Below, in pieces: positions 1 to 7,105 of a DNA stretch of 64,000 bases; position 1 is the stretch's first letter, and every line of letters begins with the position of its first letter. Position numbers and translations under genes: made by a program. The notes under the pieces were generated by a model, which did not search any database, was not told where the DNA came from, and worked only from the letters and a program-made list of their open reading frames with translations. The DNA comes from Coriobacteriia bacterium (GTDB lineage: Bacteria; Actinomycetota; Coriobacteriia; Anaerosomatales; Anaerosomataceae), in the NCBI GenBank assembly GCA_030652115.1, contig JAUSBK010000011.1:62001-126000 (forward strand). Direction: 5' to 3'.

Positions 1-1348
1 TCGTCCACAGCAGCCGCCCGTTACCACCGGCCGCCCAGCCGTGGGTCGCGTCGGTGAAGTAGACCGCGTTCAGCTCGTCGGTGACACCGCTCGTCTGCGG
101 CGTCCACGAGGTCCCACCGTTGACGGTCTTGAGGATCCGGCCGTTGCCGCCGACCGCCCATCCGGTGTTGGCATCGAGGAAGTGAAGGTCGTACAGGATG
201 CCGCCGGCGGGGGTGGGCGTGGAGACCCAGTCGATTCCGGCGTTGGTGGATTTCCAGACCCCGCTACCCGCGCACAGGTAGCCGGTGCGGAAGTCGAGGA
301 ACTGGATCGATGTCAGGTAGTCACGGGGGGCCTTCTGAGCGCGGTGGCCCCAGGTTGAGCCGCCGTCTTCGGTGAAGGTGACCTGACCGCCGACCCCGAC
401 GGCGAGCAGCTTCGTGCCGGACGAGCAGTCGATGCCCCAGATCGGCATGTCCTTGCCGTAGTCGGAGTCGTTGTAGACCTCGATGGATGGAACGGTGCCA
501 TCGGTGACCTTGCCGATGTGGTCGGGCTGGCTGTTCATGCCGCCCAGCCACACGACGTTCGAGCCACCGCCCGCGCACTCCACGGCGTACCAGGAGGTGC
601 CTGCGGTCACCGTGTTCCAGGTGGCGCCGCCGTCGTCGGTCTTCCAGGGGCTGCCGGTGCCCGATGCGATCCAGCCGATCTGCGGATCGTCAGGGTCGAA
701 GGAGATGTCCTCGAAGGAGACGGCGTCGCCCTTGTCGATGTGCGTCGGCCAGCTGGCGCCGCCGTCGGTCGAGACGAAGATGTCGCCGTTGGCCGAGATG
801 ACGAACCCCTTCGTAGCGCTCACGAAGTAGACCTCGGTGAAGTAGTAGTCGCCGAGGTCGACAAGCGCCCAGGTGGTGCCCCCGTTGGTGGTGCGGAGCA
901 CGTCGCCGCCGGTCGTGCACGCCCATCCAAGGTTGCTGTCGCGGAAGAAGATGCCGTGAACATCATTGGCCGTGCCGCTGGTCTGCTGCTGATAAGAGGC
1001 CCCATCGGTCATCTTCAGGATGACGCCGCCCTGGCCTGCCGCCCAGCCGTGCGAAGAGTCGATGAATGAGACCGCGAAGAGGTCCGTCGAAACGGGGCAG
1101 CTCTTCTGCACCCAGCTGTTGCCTCCGTCATAGGTCTTGATCGTGGCTCCGTTGTTCCCCACGGCGTACGCCACTTCACCGTCGGCGCTCGCCATGCTCA
1201 CCGCGTTGAGCGTTTCCCCGCGCGGGAGGGGGTTGAGCCAGTGGAGATTCGTGTTGCACGCCGAGGCGATGCCCGGTGGCGACACCGCCACCATGGATGC
1301 CACCAGGATGCTGCACAGCAAAATCCGTGAGATCGCTGATCCCCGCAT
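1..1348 (-). CDS. Secreted BNR/Ycf48-like beta-propeller protein (partial, 3' end outside window)
   Basis: A continuous reading frame runs leftward from an ATG at 1348-1346 to the window edge without a stop, about 449 codons, so the C-terminus is missing. The first ~30 residues form a signal peptide (positively charged start, hydrophobic core, A-S-A before Cys). After it come repeated units of about 40 residues with the signatures GWAAG/GWAVG, GNGRILKT and DGGxTW, typical of the BNR/Asp-box and Ycf48 (photosystem II assembly factor-like) propeller families. In bacteria these are generally exported structural or binding proteins; no enzyme activity is implied. A strong ribosome site (GGAGGAGGG) lies about 8 bases before the ATG. 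It is transcribed in the same direction as the two DUF5648 proteins but is separated from them by a strong terminator, so it probably has its own promoter. Confidence 0.8.
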   Translation of the reverse strand, partial: MRGSAISRILLCSILVASMVAVSPPGIASACNTNLHWLNPLPRGETLNAVSMASADGEVAYAVGNNGATIKTYDGGNSWVQKSCPVSTDLFAVSFIDSSHGWAAGQGGVILKMTDGASYQQQTSGTANDVHGIFFRDSNLGWACTTGGDVLRTTNGGTTWALVDLGDYYFTEVYFVSATKGFVISANGDIFVSTDGGASWPTHIDKGDAVSFEDISFDPDDPQIGWIASGTGSPWKTDDGGATWNTVTAGTSWYAVECAGGGSNVVWLGGMNSQPDHIGKVTDGTVPSIEVYNDSDYGKDMPIWGIDCSSGTKLLAVGVGGQVTFTEDGGSTWGHRAQKAPRDYLTSIQFLDFRTGYLCAGSGVWKSTNAGIDWVSTPTPAGGILYDLHFLDANTGWAVGGNGRILKTVNGGTSWTPQTSGVTDELNAVYFTDATHGWAAGGNGRLLWT

Positions 1349-1506
1349 TGCCGAGCCCTCCTCCACGACATGGGCCAAGGCGGTCGCCTACGCGCGGCCC
1401 CTCATGAACACATCATCGGCTTACAGTGCACCACGACGCATCCCGAAGTGACAAACGGACGGGTTGTGAATCAGTCACGCCTCGCCGAGGAGCGGCAGGC
1501 CCAACG

Positions 1507-1535
1507 CGAAAGGCCGACGTTGTGTCGGCCTTTCG
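1507..1535 (-). terminator. Rho-independent-type terminator after the DUF5648/propeller gene
   Basis: A perfect 12-bp stem (CGAAAGGCCGAC against GTCGGCCTTTCG) with a 5-base loop lies 28 bases beyond the stop codon of the minus-strand gene ending at 1564. The downstream T-tract is short (TTTCG inside the stem), so termination strength is inferred. Confidence 0.7.
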
Positions 1536-1563
1536 GAGGTGCGCGGCGTCTGGGGAGCGACCG

Positions 1564-3198
1564 TTACTGCCCGATCCAGAACGCCGGACCCTCGAAGCGG
1601 TACACGTTCGGCCAGGTGGCGATCACCATGTCGGCCTCTTCGGCGGAGGCGGTGTAGAAGTGGCTGCCGTTGCGCAGGTTGAAGAACCGGTAGACCGGCG
1701 CGCTGTTGGGGACCGGCGCCGGGTTCACGGCGTACGTCTGGCCGTCGAGCTGGAAGATGGTCGGCCAGGTGGCCAGGATGTGCGCGGCTTCTTCGGCGGA
1801 GGCCGTGTAGAAGTGGCTCGCGCTCACCTTATTGTAGAAGCGGTAGAGCGGCTGCGTGTTGTTGTTGAGGTTCGTGTAGTAGCAGATGCCCTCGTACCGG
1901 AAGACCTTCGGGTAGTTCACGATGACCGAATTCGCCTCGTCGAGCGACGAGGTGAAGAAGTGCGTGTTGTTGGTGAAGTTGTAGAAGCGGTAGACGGGGG
2001 CGGGGGCGGGGGGAAGCGCCTGACCCGTGCTGGTGAACACCTCGTAGTCGCTGCCACCGTCTGTGCCACCCGCGCCGAACCACGCGATGCGTGTGCCCGA
2101 GACGACCGGCGCGAGGTCGTCGGCACCATCGGTTGTGAGTTGTATCGTTCCCCCGGTCGGCGTCCACGCGAAGATCTCCGCGTCGGCACCGTCCGGTGCG
2201 CCGGACCAAACGACGCGGTCGCCCGACACCAGCGGCACGTTGTCCATGAACTCGAGATAGTAGGGATCTGGCACCGAGTTCGTGGTGAGCTGGACGACCC
2301 CGCCGGCTGGCGTCCAGGTGAAGATCTCTCCGTCGGCCCCGCCATCGGTGCCGCCTGCACCGTACCAGGCGATGCGGTCGCCCGACACCGAGGGGAACAC
2401 GTCCCACGCGTCGTCGTCCGTCACGGACTCGAGGCCGCCGCCCGGAGTCCAGGTCACGATCTCGGCGTCCCCGCCAGTGCCGCTGTGCCAGGCGATCCTG
2501 TCTCCGGAGACAGACGCTCCATAGTCCAGGACGCTGTTCTGTGTCAGCTGCACGATGCTCCCGGCGGGCGTCCAGGTGAAGACTTCGTTGTCCGCACCGA
2601 AGTCGGAGCCTCCCTCGCCGATCCATGCTATGCGGTCACCGGAGACCTTCGGGCGCGCCTGTGAGTAGGAGTCGGCGGTCAGCTGCGCGATGCCCCCGGC
2701 GGGCGTCCACGTGAATATCTCTGTGTCCATCCCGCTGTCAGATCCGCCACTGCCGTACCAGACGACCCGATCCCCTGAGACGTCGGGGTACATGTCGTGC
2801 CCGGTGTTGTCGGTCAGTTGCACCACGCCGCCTGCTGGCGTCCACATGCGAATCTCGTAGTCATCACCGGGCCAGGCGTACCACACGATGCGGTCGCCGG
2901 ACACGCGCGGTTCTGCATCATCGAGCGTATCCCGGGTGATCTGCACGACGCCACCGGACGGCGTCCAGGTGAAGACCTCCTGATCGGCGCCACCGTCGGA
3001 TCCGCCGGGTGCGATCCAGGCCACCCGGTCTCCGGACATCGACACGAACATGTCGTTCACGCCGTTGGCCGAAAGCTGCGCTAAGTCATACACGAGCGCG
3101 CTCGCCGGCGCAGTGCTCGTCATCATCGACATAACGACGCTCGCTGTGGCGATGATGGCCACTATCCGTCGTGCACCGAGTTGCCGCACATGCCTCAC
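1564..3198 (-). CDS. Secreted TolB-like propeller protein with C-terminal DUF5648 repeats
   Basis: A 544-residue exported protein of unknown function. A GTG start at 3198 follows an AGGGGG ribosome site. Residues 1-35 are a signal peptide ending in A-S-A. Residues ~36-395 contain eight tandem units of about 45 residues, each built around VSGDRIxWY followed by an acidic Gly/Asp stretch and FTWTPxGG, which fits an eight-blade WD40/TolB-like propeller. Three DUF5648-type repeats begin near residues 401, 450 and 501, each starting P-[VL]-YRF and carrying HF[YF]T-[SA]-S/A. The last ~44 residues are almost the same as the C-terminus of the neighbouring gene at 3229-4566. That gene lies 30 bases upstream, so the two probably form one transcript ending at the terminator at 1507-1535. 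Cell-surface or matrix binding is a guess. Confidence 0.85.
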   Translation of the reverse strand: MRHVRQLGARRIVAIIATASVVMSMMTSTAPASALVYDLAQLSANGVNDMFVSMSGDRVAWIAPGGSDGGADQEVFTWTPSGGVVQITRDTLDDAEPRVSGDRIVWYAWPGDDYEIRMWTPAGGVVQLTDNTGHDMYPDVSGDRVVWYGSGGSDSGMDTEIFTWTPAGGIAQLTADSYSQARPKVSGDRIAWIGEGGSDFGADNEVFTWTPAGSIVQLTQNSVLDYGASVSGDRIAWHSGTGGDAEIVTWTPGGGLESVTDDDAWDVFPSVSGDRIAWYGAGGTDGGADGEIFTWTPAGGVVQLTTNSVPDPYYLEFMDNVPLVSGDRVVWSGAPDGADAEIFAWTPTGGTIQLTTDGADDLAPVVSGTRIAWFGAGGTDGGSDYEVFTSTGQALPPAPAPVYRFYNFTNNTHFFTSSLDEANSVIVNYPKVFRYEGICYYTNLNNNTQPLYRFYNKVSASHFYTASAEEAAHILATWPTIFQLDGQTYAVNPAPVPNSAPVYRFFNLRNGSHFYTASAEEADMVIATWPNVYRFEGPAFWIGQ

Positions 3199-3228
3199 GG
3201 TGAACCCCCTGTTCCGAGAGATCTTTGG

Positions 3229-4566
3229 TTACTGGCCGATCCAGAACGCCGGACCTTCGAACGTGTAGATGTGGGGCCACGTGGCGATCACCGTGTCGGC
3301 CTCTTCGGCGGAGGCCGTGTAGAAGTGACTGCCGTTCGTGCGATTGAAGAAGCGGTAGACCGGCACGCTGTTGGCCACGGGGGAGCGGCTCACCGAGTAG
3401 GTGGGGCCGTCGAACGTGAAGACGTGCGGCCATGTGGCGATCACGTAGTTCGCCTCATCCAGGCTTGCGGTGTAGAAGTGGCTGCCGCTGTTGCGGTTGA
3501 AGAAGCGGTAGAGCGGCTGCGTGTTGTTGTCCGGGTTGGTGTAGTACGCCACGCCCTCGAACTCGAAGATGTCGGACCACTGATCGATGACGTTGTTCGC
3601 CTCATCCTCGGATGGCGTGAAGAAGTGCGTGCCGTTCGTGAAGTTGAAGAAGCGATAGACGGGCTGCGGCAGCCTCGTGAGCCGGATGTTGATGTTCGGG
3701 GTGTTCGTGGCGCTGGCAACCGCCACGTCGCCGGGGTAGTAATCGGGGATGATGGTCCAGCCGCTGTCGAAGTTGTTGGGCCACGTGCTGAAGGTGACGA
3801 GGTAGCTGCCAGCAGGGAGCCCGGTGATGCTGTACGCGCCGGATCCGTTCGTGCGCGCGAACCACGTGCCCGAGTCGTCCTCGAGCGAGGCGCGCACCCA
3901 CACGCCCGAAAGCGGCGCGTTGCCCGGCCCGGTCACCACGCCTGAGATCGAACCGGTGCCGCTACCCAGCTGTAGTCCCCCACTCACATAGCCGAATGTC
4001 CCCTCGAACATGAGGGTCGCCGGGTATCCGCTCTGGATGGCGGCGCGCTCGGTCTCACTCGCCGTCAAGAATTGGCTGTTCAGGCCGGGCCCTAGGAACC
4101 GGTAGATCGGGATCTTGCCGGTGCCGGGAGCCCAGGACAGATAGAACGCGACCCCTTCGCTCGTGAAGCGGGTTGGGTAGTACGTGAGAATCTGATTCGC
4201 CTCGGCGAGACCCGCGTACAGGAACGTGTCGGTCTCGACATTGTGCATGCGATAGATTGCCGCCGTGTCGACCGCGGGATCGTAGAGGAACGCGACGCCT
4301 TCATACAAGTAGACGTCCCAGTAGTTATTGATGATGTCGATCGCTTCGGCCAGATTCGCCGTGTAGAGCGTCGCGCCGTTGTACATGTCGGAGAAGCGGT
4401 ACACCGGGACGTAGTTCGGCGTGACGCTGGCCGACATCTCGGTGTCGCCGATGGCCTTGCCGGCAACCGCGCCAGCCACGGAGGTGCCCTGTGCGAACAC
4501 TGGTGCCGGAATCATCGCCGCAAGCGCGATGAGCGCGACAAGCAGAACTAACGTGCGTCTCTTCAT
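3229..4566 (-). CDS. Secreted protein: six DUF5648 repeats flanking a carboxypeptidase-regulatory-like domain
   Basis: The reading frame is open far upstream, but the ATG at 4566 is chosen because it begins a clear signal peptide (MKRRTLVLLVALIALAAM, cleavage near A-Q-G) and follows a G-rich ribosome site. The mature protein (445 residues in all) has three divergent DUF5648-type repeats (PVYRF, AIYRM and PIYRF starts). Next comes a Gly-rich transthyretin-like domain (SGVV...LSGVWVRA, then YSITGLPAGSYLVTF) of the carboxypeptidase-regulatory type. Three well-kept DUF5648 repeats close it. The final repeat is nearly identical to that of the downstream gene, evidence of recent duplication or exchange. 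Function unknown; the architecture suggests an extracellular binding or structural protein. Confidence 0.85.
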   Translation of the reverse strand: MKRRTLVLLVALIALAAMIPAPVFAQGTSVAGAVAGKAIGDTEMSASVTPNYVPVYRFSDMYNGATLYTANLAEAIDIINNYWDVYLYEGVAFLYDPAVDTAAIYRMHNVETDTFLYAGLAEANQILTYYPTRFTSEGVAFYLSWAPGTGKIPIYRFLGPGLNSQFLTASETERAAIQSGYPATLMFEGTFGYVSGGLQLGSGTGSISGVVTGPGNAPLSGVWVRASLEDDSGTWFARTNGSGAYSITGLPAGSYLVTFSTWPNNFDSGWTIIPDYYPGDVAVASATNTPNINIRLTRLPQPVYRFFNFTNGTHFFTPSEDEANNVIDQWSDIFEFEGVAYYTNPDNNTQPLYRFFNRNSGSHFYTASLDEANYVIATWPHVFTFDGPTYSVSRSPVANSVPVYRFFNRTNGSHFYTASAEEADTVIATWPHIYTFEGPAFWIGQ

Positions 4567-4742
4567 CGGATCATGCCCCCCAACGGTACCGAATGGACTC
4601 AGTCTTGGGACTTCGCCGTCGGGCTGGGTGTTCCTGCCATTTCGCTTATGTGACATTGTCTCACCGGGTGCGCATGCTGCGGGGCGGGCCTGGTGCGTGT
4701 CTGCGCGGTTACTTGGGCCTGACCGAACGAGGGCTTTCGCCC

Positions 4743-4772
4743 TTGACACCCCCACCGCTCGCCCCGTACCTT
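4743..4772 (+). promoter_or_regulatory. Promoter of the T-box/methionine operon
   Basis: A perfect TTGACA -35 (4743-4748) is followed after 18 bases by TACCTT (4767-4772) as -10. Transcription would start near 4779, just before the 5' hairpin of the leader. The assignment rests on consensus match and position only. Confidence 0.6.
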
Positions 4773-4782
4773 TGTGCGACAA

Positions 4783-5121
4783 CTTCACAGTCGCCTGTGA
4801 AGGGGATGAGTACGCGCACTCGAGTAGGGCTCCAGAGAGCCGGAGCAGCTGAGAACCGGCGCCCGAAAGAACGCGGAACATGGCCCCTGAGGCATCCGGA
4901 GGAAACGCGCTTCTAGCGGAGTAATGCCGGACGGACGCCCCCGTTATCGTAGGCTGCATGAGCATCGGACACCGTCGGCGAAGATCTCCCGCCCGCCGGC
5001 AACCACCACCGTCCCGTGCTCGAGAAGAGGTCACGAGTACTCGTGACGAAGTCGGGTGGTACCGCGAAAGAGCCTGAGCGCCTTTCGCCCTGACGAACAG
5101 TCCGGGCGGGAGGTGTTTTTT
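4783..5121 (+). promoter_or_regulatory. T-box riboswitch leader, predicted tRNA-Met specific
   Basis: A complete T-box can be traced. A small 5' hairpin occupies 4783-4802. Stem I closes by GGATG (4804-4808) with CATCC (4893-4897). It holds the AGTA element (4809-4812), the AGAGAG bulge (4834-4839) and the distal GCTGAGA loop (4848-4854). On its 3' side GGAAC precedes the triplet ATG at 4880-4882, where the specifier codon belongs. A second helix pairs 4926-4934 with 4972-4979. Stem III is the perfect hairpin 5030-5047. The T-box core TGGTACCGCG is at 5057-5066. The antiterminator pairs GCGAAAG (5064-5070) with CTTTCGC (5082-5088). The competing terminator pairs CCTTTCGCCC (5081-5090) with GGGCGGGAGG (5104-5113), followed by six T at 5116-5121. 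Uncharged tRNA-Met should favour the antiterminator. The downstream genes make methionine, in agreement. Confidence 0.87.
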
Positions 5122-5141
5122 CATGTTCGGAGGTAGGTCGT

Positions 5142-6314
5142 ATGGCCAAGAGCTGGGAAGAGATCAATGCGCGCATCGCGAGCGGTGAGGCAGTCGTCTT
5201 CACCGCCGAGGAGTTCGCGTCGCTTGCCGCCGACGAGGGGGTGAGCGCAGCCGCCAAGAGGGTGGACGTGGTCACCACCGGGACGTTCGGCCCGATGTGC
5301 TCCTCGGGGGTGATCCTCAACTTCGGGCACTCGGACCCGCCGATCCGCATGGCCGAGGTCTGGCTGAACGACGTTGCGGCCTACGGCGGCCTGGCGGCGG
5401 TGGACACCTACCTCGGCGTGACGCAGCCGAGCACCACGCGCGGGCTTGAGTACGGCGGCGCGCACGTGATCGAGGACCTGTTGCGCGGGCGTGCGGTGCG
5501 ACTGCGCGCGACGAGCCCCGGGACCGACTGCTACCCGCGTACGGAGATCGACACCTGGATCACGCTCGACGACCTGAACCAGGCGTACTTCTTCAACCCG
5601 CGGAACGCCTACCAGAACTACGCCGTGGCCGTGAACACCACCGACCGGGCGCTGCACACGTACCTCGGCACGCTGCTGCCGCGGCTCGGCAACGCCACGT
5701 ACTGCTCGGCGGGGGCGCTTTCGCCGCTGCTGAACGACCCCACGTACCGCACGATCGGCGTCGGGTCGCGCATCTTCGTGGCCGGTGCGCCGGGCTACGT
5801 GGCCTGGGAAGGCACGCAGCACAACCCGCACGCCGACCGCGACGAGCATGGCGTGCCCGTGCGGCCGGCAGGCACGCTCGCGGTGATCGCCGACCTCAAG
5901 GCGGCTTCGCCCGAGTTCTTCTCGGCGGCGAGCTTCACCGGCTACGGCGTCTCGAGTTTCGTCGGGATCGGCGTGCCGATCCCCGTGCTCGACGAGGAGA
6001 TCGCGGCCACGCTTGCGCTCACCGACGCGGACATCACCGCCACGATCTACGACTACGGTGTGGCCGGTCGCTCGCGCCCGTCATTCGGCACGGTCAGTTA
6101 CGCGCAGCTGCGCACCGGATCGATCACGGTCGAGGGCAAGAAGGTCCCGACCGGGCCGATCAGCTCTCTTCCCAAGGCGCGGAAGATCGCGGCCGAACTG
6201 AAGCGGTGGATCGCCGAGGAGCGCTTCGCGATCGCCGAGCCGCTGCAGCTGCTCCCGCAGGTGGGGAGCCAGGCGCAGAAGCCGCTCGACATCAGGACAG
6301 GGGAGGCGATCTAG
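5142..6314 (+). CDS. DUF39 homocysteine biosynthesis protein (L-aspartate semialdehyde sulfurtransferase, catalytic subunit)
   Basis: A 390-residue DUF39 protein, the family of Methanosarcina acetivorans MA1821. In that system the DUF39 protein and a NIL/ferredoxin partner introduce sulfur into aspartate semialdehyde to give homocysteine, bypassing the O-acylhomoserine route. Cys53 (in GPMCSSG) and Cys130 (in GTDCYP) are at about the positions of the two conserved functional cysteines of that family; this alignment is from memory. The CBS pair found in some relatives is absent. The ATG at 5142 follows a CGGAGGT ribosome site and is the first gene after the T-box terminator. The NIL/ferredoxin gene starts 2 bases after its stop, matching the two-subunit arrangement. 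Confidence 0.88.
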   Translation: MAKSWEEINARIASGEAVVFTAEEFASLAADEGVSAAAKRVDVVTTGTFGPMCSSGVILNFGHSDPPIRMAEVWLNDVAAYGGLAAVDTYLGVTQPSTTRGLEYGGAHVIEDLLRGRAVRLRATSPGTDCYPRTEIDTWITLDDLNQAYFFNPRNAYQNYAVAVNTTDRALHTYLGTLLPRLGNATYCSAGALSPLLNDPTYRTIGVGSRIFVAGAPGYVAWEGTQHNPHADRDEHGVPVRPAGTLAVIADLKAASPEFFSAASFTGYGVSSFVGIGVPIPVLDEEIAATLALTDADITATIYDYGVAGRSRPSFGTVSYAQLRTGSITVEGKKVPTGPISSLPKARKIAAELKRWIAEERFAIAEPLQLLPQVGSQAQKPLDIRTGEAI

Positions 6315-6316
6315 CC

Positions 6317-6724
6317 ATGGCCCGCAAGAGACTCGACCTCACGTTCCCGCCCCGGCAGTCCCTGAAGCCGGTCATCTACCACCTCGTGAAGGACTACGAT
6401 CTCGTGCCCAACATCCTGCGCGCTCAGATCCACCCCGCGCAGGAAGGGCGCATGGTGCTCGAAGTCACGGGCACCAAGGAGGACTTTGCGGCCGGCGTGG
6501 CCTTCCTCGAGGGTCAGGGACTGATCGTCAACGAGGCCGCGAGCGACATCGTGCTCGATGAAGAGCGCTGCGTGAACTGCGGCCTGTGCACGGCGGTCTG
6601 CAAGCCCGACGCGCTCACGCTCGACCCGGAGGCGCAGACGCTGTGCTTCGACAAGGACAAGTGCGTGTACTGCGAAGCGTGCGTGATAGCCTGTCCGCGC
6701 AGAGCGATCACGCTCACGTTCTAA
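6317..6724 (+). CDS. NIL-domain ferredoxin, electron-transfer partner of the DUF39 protein
   Basis: The start at 6317 gives a 135-residue protein. Residues 1-75 are a NIL domain, a ferredoxin-like fold also seen in methionine ABC ATPases. Residues 80-135 are a two-cluster ferredoxin with cysteines 85, 88, 91, 95 and 116, 119, 122, 126 (two CxxCxxCxxxC sets, the last three of each followed by K/R-P or P-R). This matches MA1822-type partners, which supply electrons during sulfide incorporation into homocysteine. The upstream DUF39 stop is 2 bases away, so the pair is co-translated. An in-frame extension upstream exists but lies inside the DUF39 gene and has no family similarity. Confidence 0.88.
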   Translation: MARKRLDLTFPPRQSLKPVIYHLVKDYDLVPNILRAQIHPAQEGRMVLEVTGTKEDFAAGVAFLEGQGLIVNEAASDIVLDEERCVNCGLCTAVCKPDALTLDPEAQTLCFDKDKCVYCEACVIACPRRAITLTF

Positions 6725-6736
6725 GAGGGGACGAGG

Positions 6737-7105
6737 ATGCCTCAGCTCGCGTTCGTGCAGGTCATGGCGGTGGCGGCCTTCGCCGCGATCCTCGCGGTCG
6801 TGCTCGCCATGCCCGTCAGCGCGCGCCTCGGCCACCGTGCCGGCAGGGTGCTCCTGCGCACGAGTCTGATCGGCGTCCTTGCCGTCTTCGCCGGCTCTCT
6901 GGTGTGGGGATCGTCCACGGGCGACCTCGGCAGGTTCAACGCGCGGGAGGGTACGAGCGCCTGGCTCCAGCTGGGAGCGTTCTTCGGCATCGTCTACGGG
7001 ACCGGCTACCGGTTCGTGTCCATGTACATCGCCGACAAGGCCGCGCGTGCGGCCGAGGCGAGCGGCGCTGCGGCGGCAGCCGGGGAGGGTGATACAGATG
7101 CCTGA
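6737..7105 (+). CDS. Small three-helix membrane protein of unknown function in the methionine operon
   Basis: A 122-residue protein I do not recognise. Three hydrophobic segments are visible at about residues 5-27, 38-58 and 76-97, with an Ala/Glu-rich cytosolic-type tail. The ATG follows GAGGGGACGAGG, a good ribosome site. Its stop lies inside the start of the methionine synthase gene (8-base overlap), so translation is likely coupled and the product is presumably needed with the pathway. Nothing in the sequence shows a substrate. A transporter helper or an anchoring subunit are possibilities without direct support. Confidence 0.75.
   Translation: MPQLAFVQVMAVAAFAAILAVVLAMPVSARLGHRAGRVLLRTSLIGVLAVFAGSLVWGSSTGDLGRFNAREGTSAWLQLGAFFGIVYGTGYRFVSMYIADKAARAAEASGAAAAAGEGDTDA

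Noticed and set aside
1426-2664. 412-residue plus-strand frame opposite the propeller protein
   Set aside because: The minus strand shows a signal peptide and eight clear repeats; the plus frame only mirrors that repeat structure.
4958-4960. A second ATG (4958-4960) as the T-box specifier
   Set aside because: It lies in the hairpin after Stem I, while the ATG at 4880-4882 is on the 3' side of Stem I after GGAAC, where specifiers occur.
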